64,000 bases of DNA. Origin: Flavobacterium sp. (GTDB lineage: Bacteria; Bacteroidota; Bacteroidia; Flavobacteriales; Flavobacteriaceae). The stretch is from NCBI RefSeq assembly GCF_017744675.1, contig NZ_JAGIAV010000007.1, forward strand, positions 1-64,000. The letters run 5' to 3'. Positions 34,993-44,682 of this stretch are shown in pieces (the stretch's first letter is position 1; each line of letters begins with the position of its first letter). The notes beneath the pieces were generated by a model that saw only the letters and a program-made list of their open reading frames with translations, searched no databases and was not told where the DNA came from. Position numbers and translations under genes: made by a program.

Positions 34993-36966
34993 ATGTTAAA
35001 AAAATTAAATATCAAGCTTTTGGTATTGGCGTTTTGCGTCCTTACCTTACCTGTTTCGGCTCAAGAAGTTACATCCAGATTACAAGGAATGGCAGACATT
35101 CCTATTCCTGGAGCAACTATAAATATGACTTATGATCCAAAAGGCGGTCCACTAGAAAATATTAAAGAAATCAACGGTTACGCTTATGTTTTCAACGACT
35201 ACAGATGGGAAATTGAAGATATTAAAATGAAAAAAAATGGAAGTACGTGGAGTGCCGATTTTACGGTTCCGAAAAATTGTGCATTCATGGCTTTCAAATT
35301 CTATGGTAATACCGAAAATGGATTAGTTACAGACACCAATCAAGACAAAGGATATATGCTGGTGGCTTTTAAAGAACCAAAAGTAAAAATGCCTGGAGCC
35401 GATTTGGCTTGGGCAACTTTTAGAAATAAAAACTTCAACGGAGAATTTAGCGGGTATTTTAAAGACTTTTCTATTGATGGAGATGCAACCGAATATTGGT
35501 TAAAAAAAGAAGTTCAAGACCATCCAGACAGATTTCCTGAATTTTTTGACACCTACATCAAAATCTTGAAAAAACAAAAACCTGAAAAATTTGAGGAGAT
35601 TGCACCTAAAGTTTTAACGCAATTTGCAAAAAATACGAAAGGAATGCCCGAAGAAGTTTTTATAAAACTCCGCAATATTTATTTGTTTGATTTAAAAGAT
35701 CAGAAAAAAGCAGATTCTTTAGAAACAGTTATTCAGAAGCAATTTCCAAATGGTGCGTATTTAAGGTTTAATACCTATCAAAAAATCAATAAAATTGCTG
35801 ATGCGACTGAGAAGTATAAAGCGGCTAATCAATTTTTAACTGATTTTCCATACAGTAAAGAAGTGCCTGCATCACAAAATTATCTGTATGACAATATTGT
35901 AAAAATAAAATTTGGGTATTATTTCGAAACTAAAGATTACAAAAATATTCTGGCTCTGATTCCAACAATGAATTTTGCCTCAATCAATGATGGTTATCAC
36001 CAGTATATTTCTAAAGCTTTATATCTAAAATCTGTAGATCCAGCGGTAATCGAAACAATGGCTGTGCCTATGATAAAAGAAATGAAGGCAAAAGTAAATG
36101 ACCTGTCTTATATGCAAGGAATTTACTGGTCACCCAATCAGGCAACAGAAAATGCTAAAAATCAATTGAACACCGAATTAGTAATTCAGATTCGTATGTT
36201 CGATATGCTGAAAAAGTACAAAGAAGTTCTGGAAACTTTTGATGCGCTTCCATTAGAAAAACGTTACGAAAAAGCAAGCATTAACGACATACACGTAAGA
36301 GCTTTAGAAGCATTAAACAAACCTATTATCGAGGTATTGAAAAATGCGGCAAGAAGAAATACTTTATCAGAAGGAATGACGGCTAAATTGAAAGAAGCGT
36401 ATTTAAAAGAAGGCAAAAAAGAAAGTGATTTTCCTGCTTATTTAGAGCAGCTGAAAAAAGAAAACAAGTCTGAAGAAAAAATCGCTTTAATCGATATTGC
36501 CGCTCCTGCCATTAAAGTTCAGGGAACCGATGGAAAAACAAAGCAACTGGATTTAAACAACGGTAAAATTATCGTAATCGATTTTTGGGCAACTTGGTGC
36601 GGACCTTGTAAAAAGGCTTTTCCAGCAATGCAGCAATTGGTTACCAACTTCAAAGAAGACCAACAAGTCGAAGTGTACTTTATCAGCACTCAAGAAAATC
36701 ATGAAGGTTACAAAAAAGCAGCTGTTGCTTATCTAAAAGAAAAAGGATTAAAACTAGATACTTATTTTGATTTAGTAAAAAAAGGCGGTTCTACAAACAA
36801 TGAATCTTTCTCAAAGTATGCAGCAATTTTCAAATCTAGCGGTATCCCAAGAAAAGTAGTAATCAAAAACGGGAAAATTCGTTTTACTTCTGAAGGTTAT
36901 TCTGGAAATCCAGGACAATTGGTTGATGAACTTACAGGCGTTATCAATGCTTTAAAGAACGAATAA
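34993..36966 (+). CDS. TlpA-like protein with C-terminal thioredoxin domain
   Basis: The 657-residue exported protein has a signal peptide (ending PVSAQ), an N-terminal beta domain (about 25-130), a long helical middle (about 150-500) and a C-terminal thioredoxin fold with WATWCGPCKKAFP (C536, C539) and the cis-Pro segment SSGIPRKVV. Such proteins are periplasmic thiol reductases in Bacteroidota and are often found with TonB/SusD genes. Within this operon it may reduce disulfides in imported peptides before the peptidases act. The middle region is not a domain I recognise. Confidence 0.85.
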   Translation: MLKKLNIKLLVLAFCVLTLPVSAQEVTSRLQGMADIPIPGATINMTYDPKGGPLENIKEINGYAYVFNDYRWEIEDIKMKKNGSTWSADFTVPKNCAFMAFKFYGNTENGLVTDTNQDKGYMLVAFKEPKVKMPGADLAWATFRNKNFNGEFSGYFKDFSIDGDATEYWLKKEVQDHPDRFPEFFDTYIKILKKQKPEKFEEIAPKVLTQFAKNTKGMPEEVFIKLRNIYLFDLKDQKKADSLETVIQKQFPNGAYLRFNTYQKINKIADATEKYKAANQFLTDFPYSKEVPASQNYLYDNIVKIKFGYYFETKDYKNILALIPTMNFASINDGYHQYISKALYLKSVDPAVIETMAVPMIKEMKAKVNDLSYMQGIYWSPNQATENAKNQLNTELVIQIRMFDMLKKYKEVLETFDALPLEKRYEKASINDIHVRALEALNKPIIEVLKNAARRNTLSEGMTAKLKEAYLKEGKKESDFPAYLEQLKKENKSEEKIALIDIAAPAIKVQGTDGKTKQLDLNNGKIIVIDFWATWCGPCKKAFPAMQQLVTNFKEDQQVEVYFISTQENHEGYKKAAVAYLKEKGLKLDTYFDLVKKGGSTNNESFSKYAAIFKSSGIPRKVVIKNGKIRFTSEGYSGNPGQLVDELTGVINALKNE

Positions 36967-36990
36967 TTCGCTTTCTGAAAATCTAATTAT

Positions 36991-39588
36991 ATGAAAAAAA
37001 TAGTCTTACTATGTACATTCGCTTTGAGTGTACATAGTTTATCTGCACAGAAAAAAACAGTTGACGAATCGGCTTATCAGTCGTGGGAGAGAATTAATAG
37101 CAAATCTTTATCCTATACTGGTAAATGGATGTCGTACAGTACTGTATTTCAAGAGGAAGAAAAAGAAAATAAAAAGCAGATTATTGTTCAAGAAGCTCCA
37201 AAAGGAAAACGTCTGGTTTTTGAGAATATCGGTGATCTGAAATTCATTGGAAAAAAAGACTGGATTCAGTACACTAAGAAAGACAGTACTATACTCCAAA
37301 ATTTAAAAACGGGAGCAAAAAGACTTTGGAAAACAAAACATTATACCAATGCTCTTGCAGGAACTGATTTTCTATATTATACGCGTCCAGAGGCTGAAAA
37401 AGGTCCATTTTTTCTCCAACGTTTGGTTTGTTACAATTTAGAAAGTAATGACAGTATTGCTGTAAACAACATCAAATCGTCTCGTTTTTTAAAAAACAAA
37501 TCCATTGTGTACGCCCAAATCGAGAAAGACAAAGTGTTTCTAAAACACGGAAATCCAGGCGGTAAACAAGAAACTATCTATAGTGGAAAAGCTTCTGATT
37601 TTGGAGATTTTCAATTAAACGATAAAGAAAACGGTGGAACTTTTACCTTAAAAGGAAATAACAGTGCCGATTTTAATATGGTTTATTATTTTAATCTCAA
37701 TACTAATGCAGCAAAAGTCTTATTCAATTATGATGAAATCAAGTTAAGCGAGTCTGGTTATTCAATTTCAAAAACAGCGTACGGATTAAATGAAAACAGT
37801 CGTTTCATCAGCTTGTCAGTAAACTCGAATAAGCGTCCAGAAAATATTCAAATTCCTAAATCGGGTGTTGAAATCTGGAGATCGAATCAAGGAACTATGG
37901 AACGCAGACAGGAATTATTGAGAAATTCAAAAACACTTCCAAGCGAGCAGAAATTTCTTTATGATATCCAAAATAAAAAAGTAATCAAAATTGCTTCAAC
38001 TGGTGAGTTTGATCAGGTTTTAACACCAGAATCTGGCAGTTTTAAAGGCGTTTTTGGTTTAGATAAAAAACCTTACGCTGTAGAAGTAGACTGGACTTTT
38101 AACGAACGTAATGATGTTTACTGGATCGATGCCGAGACAGGAAAATCTACAAAAGTATTGACAGGCGTTTTTGGCAGTCCAACTTGGAATCCGCAAGGAA
38201 GTTTTGCTGTTTTTTATGATGAAAAGGCAAAAGTCTGGACCGTTTTTGACAGCAATTCTGTGCAATTCAAAAATATCAGTTTACAAATTCCTTTTCCAAT
38301 TTCAGATGATAATGTAGATATGAAATCGGCAAATACCGCTTACGGAATCGCAGGTTGGTTACATAACGGAAACACAGTCGTTTTATACGATCAGTTTGAT
38401 TTGTGGGCTATTGACCTGACCAATCAAAAAAAGGCATATTCGATAACGCAGCAGTATGGAAGAAAAAACAAAATTGAACTTCGATACGGAGAACAAGGTT
38501 ATATTGGGAATCTAGACAACAAAAAATCCATTACACTAAATGGTTTCGATACAGAACATAAATCGAAAGGTGTTTATAAATTAATTGATGCCAATTCTAT
38601 TGCAAAAGTATTCGCTCCTTCAGAATATAACGTACACATTGAAGAAGTATCTGGAGATAATTCGAGTGTTTTATTTTCTAAAGAAAGCTATAGTACTTTT
38701 CCAGATTTATGGTGGGGAATTGAAAATTTTAAATCACAGCAAAGAATTACCAACATCAATCCACAGCAGAAAGATTATGCTTGGGGAACAGCGAAATTAC
38801 TGACGTGGAAAAGTTTTAGCGGCAAAGAAAACCAGGGAAATCTATATCTTCCGGACAACTATGACAGCAAAAAAACATATCCTGTAATTGTTCATTTTTA
38901 CGAAAAACATACCGAGGAATTTAATCAGTACCATCAGCCTGAAGTCAGCACTTCCAATATTAATATTCCAACTTTTGTAAGCCAGGGTTATATTGTTTTT
39001 CAGCCTGATGTACATTATACGTATGGTGATGTTGGAAACAGCATCTACAATGATGTCATCAGCGGGGTTGAATATTTAATTTCAAAAGGCATTACGGAGA
39101 AAGGCAAAATTGGAATTCAGGGACATAGTTTTGGCGGTTACGAAACTTCTTTCTTAACTACAAAAACAGATCTTTTCAGCTGTGCAATTGTGGGTTCTGG
39201 GGTAAGCAATTTTACTGCCAATTATCCTGTAATGCGATCCAATGGTATTTCGACGATGTTTAAATACGAAGCCGATCAATATCGTATGGGAAGTTCTATG
39301 CACGATAATCTGGACGGATACATCAAAAATTCGCCTATTTTTTCGGCTAAAAACATCCAAACGCCAATCCTTATTTTTCACAATGATAATGACCGTGCAG
39401 TGCCTTATCAGGAAGGGCAATCTTTGTTTTTTGCGCTTCGCCGTTTAGGAAAAACAGCTTTATTAATTAACTACAAAAAAGAAGGCCATACTTTGGATGA
39501 TGCTGCCAATAGAAAAGATTGGACGCTCAAAATGCAACAGTATTTTGACTTCTATTTAAAAGGGCGCGCGCGCCCAGACTGGATGTAA
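36991..39588 (+). CDS. S9-family (prolyl oligopeptidase-like) serine peptidase, exported
   Basis: The 865-residue protein has a signal peptide (ending SLSAQ), a region of beta-propeller-like repeats (about 40-600) and an alpha/beta-hydrolase domain with GHSFGG (S713), NDNDRAVP (D801, with D799 as an alternative) and EGHTLDD (H833), the catalytic triad of the S9 family. S9 enzymes cut short peptides after proline or release dipeptides. It lies 24 bases downstream of the TlpA-like gene, in an operon with SusC/D and an M16 peptidase, which suggests periplasmic processing of imported oligopeptides. Confidence 0.9.
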   Translation: MKKIVLLCTFALSVHSLSAQKKTVDESAYQSWERINSKSLSYTGKWMSYSTVFQEEEKENKKQIIVQEAPKGKRLVFENIGDLKFIGKKDWIQYTKKDSTILQNLKTGAKRLWKTKHYTNALAGTDFLYYTRPEAEKGPFFLQRLVCYNLESNDSIAVNNIKSSRFLKNKSIVYAQIEKDKVFLKHGNPGGKQETIYSGKASDFGDFQLNDKENGGTFTLKGNNSADFNMVYYFNLNTNAAKVLFNYDEIKLSESGYSISKTAYGLNENSRFISLSVNSNKRPENIQIPKSGVEIWRSNQGTMERRQELLRNSKTLPSEQKFLYDIQNKKVIKIASTGEFDQVLTPESGSFKGVFGLDKKPYAVEVDWTFNERNDVYWIDAETGKSTKVLTGVFGSPTWNPQGSFAVFYDEKAKVWTVFDSNSVQFKNISLQIPFPISDDNVDMKSANTAYGIAGWLHNGNTVVLYDQFDLWAIDLTNQKKAYSITQQYGRKNKIELRYGEQGYIGNLDNKKSITLNGFDTEHKSKGVYKLIDANSIAKVFAPSEYNVHIEEVSGDNSSVLFSKESYSTFPDLWWGIENFKSQQRITNINPQQKDYAWGTAKLLTWKSFSGKENQGNLYLPDNYDSKKTYPVIVHFYEKHTEEFNQYHQPEVSTSNINIPTFVSQGYIVFQPDVHYTYGDVGNSIYNDVISGVEYLISKGITEKGKIGIQGHSFGGYETSFLTTKTDLFSCAIVGSGVSNFTANYPVMRSNGISTMFKYEADQYRMGSSMHDNLDGYIKNSPIFSAKNIQTPILIFHNDNDRAVPYQEGQSLFFALRRLGKTALLINYKKEGHTLDDAANRKDWTLKMQQYFDFYLKGRARPDWM

Positions 39589-39619
39589 TATAAGCCGATA
39601 CATTTATACAACCCAAAGA

Positions 39620-39660
39620 CTGTTATTTGGAGGTTTCTTATGAGACCTTCAAACTAACAG
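39620..39660 (+). repeat. Stem-loop between the S9 and M16 peptidase genes
   Basis: CTGTTA (39620-39625) pairs with TAACAG (39655-39660) and an inner arm from 39627 to 39637 pairs with 39642-39652 around TTAT, with some G-T pairs. No T run follows, so it is unlikely to be an efficient terminator; it may set the relative expression of the last gene. Confidence 0.5.
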
Positions 39661-39737
39661 CAGAATTACCCTGCCTGATTTTCAAAAAATAGAATGCAGA
39701 AAAATCAATCAAAAAAAGAATAATTAATACCAAACAA

Positions 39738-42554
39738 ATGAAAGTAAAGATATTTTTAGCGCATTTTATGATCTTGGGTTTATCTCAGGTTTCAGCGCAG
39801 TTTAAGACCACCATTCCGTTGCGGAAAGATGTAGTTCACGGAACTTTAAGCAATGGAATGCAATATTTTATTCTGCATAACGAATGGCCGAAAGAAAGAG
39901 CCGATTTTTATTTTGTTCAAAATGTCGGCGCTATTTTAGAAGATGACAATCAAAACGGACTGGCACATTTTCTGGAACACATGGCTTTTAACGGAACAGA
40001 GCATTTTAAAGGAAAAGGAATTATTAATATGCTAGCCAAACACGGCGTTACGTTTGGCCGCGATATTAATGCCTACACATCGCACGACGAAACGGTTTAC
40101 AACATTAGCAATGTGCCGGTTAAAAATCCCGTTTTATTAGATTCGTGTTTGTATGTTTTACACGATTGGTCTGGATTTTTGTCATTAAAAGATGCCGAAA
40201 TTGATGCCGAAAGAGGCGTAATTCATGAAGAATGGCGCACCAGAAGAAATGCCGATTTAAGAATAGGTTCGCAGCTTGAACCCGTATTGTACAACGGTTC
40301 AAAATATGCAAAAAGAGATGTTTTAGGAGATATGGATCTTATAGATCATTTCAAATACAAACAGTTAAGGGATTATTATAAAAAATGGTATTTGCCAAAT
40401 CATCAGGCTGTAGTAATTGTAGGAGATATTGATCCTGCAAAAATAGAACAGCAGGTAAAAAAAATAATGGGGTCAATTCCGATGCCTTCAAATGCAGCAG
40501 AGCGCACGTACGAATCTGTTCCAGACAATGATAAACTATTGTATAAACTGGCAGTAGATAAAGAAGCGCAAAAAACATCAATAACCTTAAACTTCAAAAA
40601 GAACAAACCACTTGTTCAGGATCAAAACGAATTTGAAAACGGCATTGCCGAACAATTGGTTTTGCAAATGATGAATAATCGTTTTAGAGAATATATTGTA
40701 AACAACGAAACTGCTTTATTATCTGCAGGTGTAAGCCATTCTAGTTTAACCCGTTTATCTTCTTTATTTTCCTTAACTGTTAATCCTAAAAACGGAAGAT
40801 TGCTAGAAGCTTTCCAGCAGGCTTATACAGAATATGAAAGAGCGATTCAGAATGGTTTTACAAAAGAAGAACTGGAGCGTGTAAAAGAAAATATGCGTAC
40901 CGGTTATGAAAACCAATTAAAAAACAAAGATAAAATCAGTAATGAAAGCTGGGCTTCGCAATTGCAGCATTACTTTTTAGAAGCTTCCCCTGTAATGAGT
41001 TTAGAAGAAGAAGTCGATTTTGTAAAAACGACTTTGAATAAATTAGATATTAATCAGGTTAACAAAAAGTTTGGCGCACTTCCGACGGAGAAAAATCAAA
41101 TTTTAACCGTTTCTGGGCCAGAAAAAGAAAATGTGACTTACCCAACAGAAACAGATTATACAACCGTAATTAAAAAGGTAAAAGAACAAAAGCTAGAGCC
41201 TTACACGGAAACAATTGCCCATGCAGATTTGGTAACAGATAAGCTGACTGCAAAACCAGTTTTTAAAAAATTTGAAATTAAAGGTATTAAAGAAGCGAAA
41301 GGATATGTTTTAGAAAACGGTGCCAAGGTCATCATTTACCCAACGACTTTAGCGCAGGATCAAATTCTGTTTTCAGCTTTTAGTCCAGGCGGTATTTCTG
41401 TATTGCCCCAGCAAGATTTGGCCTCTTCACAAATTGCAACTGTCTTAGCCAAAAACTCAGGATTAGGAGATTTTAAAGCAACCGATTTGCAGAAACAACT
41501 TTCGGGCAAAGCAGTTAAATTGAGTCCGTTTATTGCAGAACATTACGAAGGTTTCAGCGGAAGCGCAGTAAAAAAAGATTTGGAAACGCTTTTGGAACTG
41601 ACTTATTTATACTTTAAAAATCCAAGATTTGAAACTCAAGCATACAAACGAATCATGGATTATTACAACAATGCGCTTGAAAATGCAAATGAGAACAACA
41701 GCAAAATATTCGGCGATACAATTGCTTTATTAGATACCAATCACAGTAAACGGACTTTCCTTTTAAGCAAAGAAAATCTAAACCAGATAAAGTTTGATGA
41801 TGCTTCCAGAATTTATAAAGAACGTATTTCAAATGCCTCAGATTTTACTTTTGTTTTTGTTGGAAATATTGCTGAAAATGATCTGGAAACCATCAACAAA
41901 TATTTAGGAAATCTCGAAGGAAACCAAACCCAAGAAAAGTTTAAAGACCATAAAATTGGAACTGGAAAAGGACTTGTTAAAGAAAAATTGGTACGGGAAA
42001 TGAGTGTTCCAAAAACCAGTATTTATGTCCATTTGGAAAACAGAAATGTGGCATTTTCAGAGAAAAATCAAATCATGGCTTATATGCTTTCGCAGCTGCT
42101 GGACAAACGTTATTTAGATAAAATTAGAGAAGATGAAGGAGGCAGTTACGGCGTACAAACGCAGAGTTCGTTATCTAAAAATCCATCTCCGGTTTTTTCT
42201 CTTCGCGTAAGCTTCGATTGCAATCCAGACAAAGACATCAAACTGCTTCAAATTGTCTATGAAGAATTGGAAACAATTGTAAAAAATGATGTTTCTGCCA
42301 AAGATTTATCAGATATAAAAGAAGATTTAATCAAAAGCAATCAGCAGAATATTAAATCTAACTCCTACTGGATGAACACTATAGTCGATCAGTTAAAAAC
42401 GGGAGACAAGTTTGTAAGCAGTGAGGAATATGAGAAACTTATTAAAAGTATTTCTGCAAAAGACATTAAAAAATATGCAGGCGAAGTATTGCCAAACGCT
42501 GATAAAGTAGAAGTTGTAATGCAGCCTAAAATAAACGTAAGTGCTTCAAAATAG
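39738..42554 (+). CDS. M16-family zinc metallopeptidase (insulinase-like), exported
   Basis: The 938-residue protein has a signal peptide (ending QVSAQ) and two tandem halves of M16 type. The first half is active-looking, with the inverted zinc motif HFLEH (H77, E80, H81) and the distal glutamate region ERGVIHEEW; the second (from about 520) lacks this motif, as in pitrilysin-like enzymes. M16 enzymes form a closed chamber and degrade peptides up to about 70 residues. It is the last gene of the peptide-uptake unit and precedes a strong terminator. Confidence 0.93.
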   Translation: MKVKIFLAHFMILGLSQVSAQFKTTIPLRKDVVHGTLSNGMQYFILHNEWPKERADFYFVQNVGAILEDDNQNGLAHFLEHMAFNGTEHFKGKGIINMLAKHGVTFGRDINAYTSHDETVYNISNVPVKNPVLLDSCLYVLHDWSGFLSLKDAEIDAERGVIHEEWRTRRNADLRIGSQLEPVLYNGSKYAKRDVLGDMDLIDHFKYKQLRDYYKKWYLPNHQAVVIVGDIDPAKIEQQVKKIMGSIPMPSNAAERTYESVPDNDKLLYKLAVDKEAQKTSITLNFKKNKPLVQDQNEFENGIAEQLVLQMMNNRFREYIVNNETALLSAGVSHSSLTRLSSLFSLTVNPKNGRLLEAFQQAYTEYERAIQNGFTKEELERVKENMRTGYENQLKNKDKISNESWASQLQHYFLEASPVMSLEEEVDFVKTTLNKLDINQVNKKFGALPTEKNQILTVSGPEKENVTYPTETDYTTVIKKVKEQKLEPYTETIAHADLVTDKLTAKPVFKKFEIKGIKEAKGYVLENGAKVIIYPTTLAQDQILFSAFSPGGISVLPQQDLASSQIATVLAKNSGLGDFKATDLQKQLSGKAVKLSPFIAEHYEGFSGSAVKKDLETLLELTYLYFKNPRFETQAYKRIMDYYNNALENANENNSKIFGDTIALLDTNHSKRTFLLSKENLNQIKFDDASRIYKERISNASDFTFVFVGNIAENDLETINKYLGNLEGNQTQEKFKDHKIGTGKGLVKEKLVREMSVPKTSIYVHLENRNVAFSEKNQIMAYMLSQLLDKRYLDKIREDEGGSYGVQTQSSLSKNPSPVFSLRVSFDCNPDKDIKLLQIVYEELETIVKNDVSAKDLSDIKEDLIKSNQQNIKSNSYWMNTIVDQLKTGDKFVSSEEYEKLIKSISAKDIKKYAGEVLPNADKVEVVMQPKINVSASK

Positions 42555-42664
42555 CACTTATTGCTCTAAGAACGGCAATTCTTTACTTTAATTTTAATAG
42601 TCTCTGGAAAGAAAAAACTTAATTTTCTTTTAAATTTGAATTAGTAATAAAATTTGTAGACTAA

Positions 42665-42694
42665 AAAGAGCTGTCTTGCCGGACAGCTCTTTTA
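42665..42694. terminator. Bidirectional terminator between the M16 and GH97 genes
   Basis: Exact 11-base arms AAAGAGCTGTC (42665-42675) and GACAGCTCTTT (42682-42692) enclose TTGCCG, with A runs before and T runs after. It separates two convergent genes and should work in both directions. Confidence 0.85.
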
Positions 42695-42726
42695 TTTCAA
42701 GCAAATCGATACATGCTAATCCATTA

Positions 42727-44658
42727 TTACTTCACAAACTGTACAATAAAACCACCTTTTGGAGCCATATTGTATTTCCACTTAGCCTCTATTGGATAAG
42801 TTTCTACTTTAAAATCCATCAACGGATCTTTACCTTCAGAAATGATTCTGAATTTTGAATAGCCTTTTCCGTATTGAGCCAGATCAATCGAAACTGGTAA
42901 GGCGGTGTTAGTACCATTTATTCCGATGATATAAGAAAGATTATCTTTTTTACGTGATAAAACAATTGATTTTCCTGGCTCCGCTACTATAGCTTCAGTT
43001 TTATCCCAAGTCGCAGGCATTTCTTTTATTAAAGTTTTAAGTTCATTTGGCAGCGAATTAAATACTTCTTCTGAATCGGCGAAATGAATAATTCCTGAGG
43101 TATAAATCATAGCCATTGCCAATTCATGAACTGAGGTATTTAAACGTGTATATTTTCTAAAAGTCAAAGCAAACGGCGTGTAATCTGCTGGACCAGCAAC
43201 GTTTCTTGTAAAGGGCAATACGGTATTTTGTTCTGCCGCTTTTTCTGGAAATCTTGGTTCGTAGAAATAACTTTCGGTTCCTAAAATAGCTTCTGCCGTT
43301 ACAAAATTCGGCCATGTTCTGTGCCATCCTCTCGGAACTGTTGTTCCATGTAAGTTTACCAATAAATGTTCTTTTGCAGCGTCTTCAAAAACGCCTTGCA
43401 AAGCTGCCATCACTTCTTGTCTGTCTGAACACCAAAAATCAATTTTCACTCCTTTTATTCCCATTTCAGCCAATTCTTTAAATCTCTTTTTTCTTTTTTC
43501 TGGATCAAAGTATTCTGCCGAAAATCCCCAAACTAATGGTTGCACTCCTTTCGACAATGCATAATCTACAATCTTTCCTTCCTTGTTTGCTTTTTCCCAG
43601 CCAGCATCAAAAAGCGTGTATTTGAAACCAAAGGAAGCCGAAACATCCGTAAATTTATTATACATTTCTGGAGTAAAATCTTCTGGATGCGACCACCACG
43701 ACCAAGCTGCTTTTCCAGATTGAATCCAAGAAACATCTTTGATTTTAGAGGCTGGAGCCAAATCGGTAATCATCGTAGATAATAAAATATCGCCTGCTTT
43801 GTCGCCAATCATAATAACTCTCCAAGGCATTGTCCACGGTTCAGCAGACTCGGGATAAGCATTTCCTTTATCAGCCAATGGCAACGTGAATTTTTCATCA
43901 TTTTTAGCAAAAGCAATTCTGTAAATTCCGTCTTTAGAATCTGGCGCTAAATGACAGCCCGGAAATGAACCATCTGTACCAGATTCTGCAATTAAAACCC
44001 AATTTTTAGCCTCATTCACATTAAAAAGTGACGGCATGCACCAACCCACAGATTCGTTTCGAGCACCGCTTATCGGGTCTCCTGACTTTACATTTACATA
44101 AAAATCTTCATAACCAGGCGTATAATCTCCTGCTTTGTTATACGGTTGCAGCCAGCCTTTTGCTTTCTGATCGATATGAAATCCCGTTACTTCATTTTTA
44201 AGAATTTTGATTTGATTTGTCTTGTTATCAAACTTATATCTAAAAGCTACGCCTTCTTCTCCTGCAATTAAATCTATCGTCATCAAAGCGCCTTGTTTGT
44301 TTTTAAAGGTGATGCTTTTGGTTTTAAAAACATGATCTGCCGTTTTATTATTAGCGACTTTCAGTTCATATTTTTCGCGTTTTTCTTCTATTGGCGAAAC
44401 TTTTACAACAGATAAACCAGAAGTAAAATCATCATTTTCAAAAGTCAGTCCAAGCGGAGAATCCAAAATAATGGCTTTATCATGACGTGTCACTTTATAA
44501 GACAATTGCCCGTCTTCACTTAAAGACAGCGAAATTTGATTGAGATTGTCCTTAGATTTTAGCGAAAGTGAGGTATTTTGCGCGGTACAATTCGTCAGCA
44601 GAAAAAATACTGACGGCATCACGACCATTAAAAATCGGTTTACAAACTTTTTTTTCAT
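42727..44658 (-). CDS. GH97-family glycoside hydrolase, retaining type
   Basis: The 643-residue protein has a signal peptide with a probable lipidation site (LLTNCTA), a beta-sandwich N-terminal domain, the GH97 barrel (about 290-560) and a C-terminal beta domain. GH97 splits into inverting alpha-glucosidases (SusB) and retaining alpha-galactosidases; the latter have an Asp nucleophile, here D407 in GVKIDFWCSD. WSWWSHPEDF, GVQPLVWGFSAEYF and LLVNLHGTTVPRGWHRTWPNF are family landmarks. Galactose mutarotase is encoded 24 bases upstream, which supports an alpha-galactosidase. Enzyme specificity is inference from one residue and context. Confidence 0.87.
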   Translation of the reverse strand: MKKKFVNRFLMVVMPSVFFLLTNCTAQNTSLSLKSKDNLNQISLSLSEDGQLSYKVTRHDKAIILDSPLGLTFENDDFTSGLSVVKVSPIEEKREKYELKVANNKTADHVFKTKSITFKNKQGALMTIDLIAGEEGVAFRYKFDNKTNQIKILKNEVTGFHIDQKAKGWLQPYNKAGDYTPGYEDFYVNVKSGDPISGARNESVGWCMPSLFNVNEAKNWVLIAESGTDGSFPGCHLAPDSKDGIYRIAFAKNDEKFTLPLADKGNAYPESAEPWTMPWRVIMIGDKAGDILLSTMITDLAPASKIKDVSWIQSGKAAWSWWSHPEDFTPEMYNKFTDVSASFGFKYTLFDAGWEKANKEGKIVDYALSKGVQPLVWGFSAEYFDPEKRKKRFKELAEMGIKGVKIDFWCSDRQEVMAALQGVFEDAAKEHLLVNLHGTTVPRGWHRTWPNFVTAEAILGTESYFYEPRFPEKAAEQNTVLPFTRNVAGPADYTPFALTFRKYTRLNTSVHELAMAMIYTSGIIHFADSEEVFNSLPNELKTLIKEMPATWDKTEAIVAEPGKSIVLSRKKDNLSYIIGINGTNTALPVSIDLAQYGKGYSKFRIISEGKDPLMDFKVETYPIEAKWKYNMAPKGGFIVQFVK

Positions 44659-44682
44659 TATATAAATATTTAAAGGTGATAG

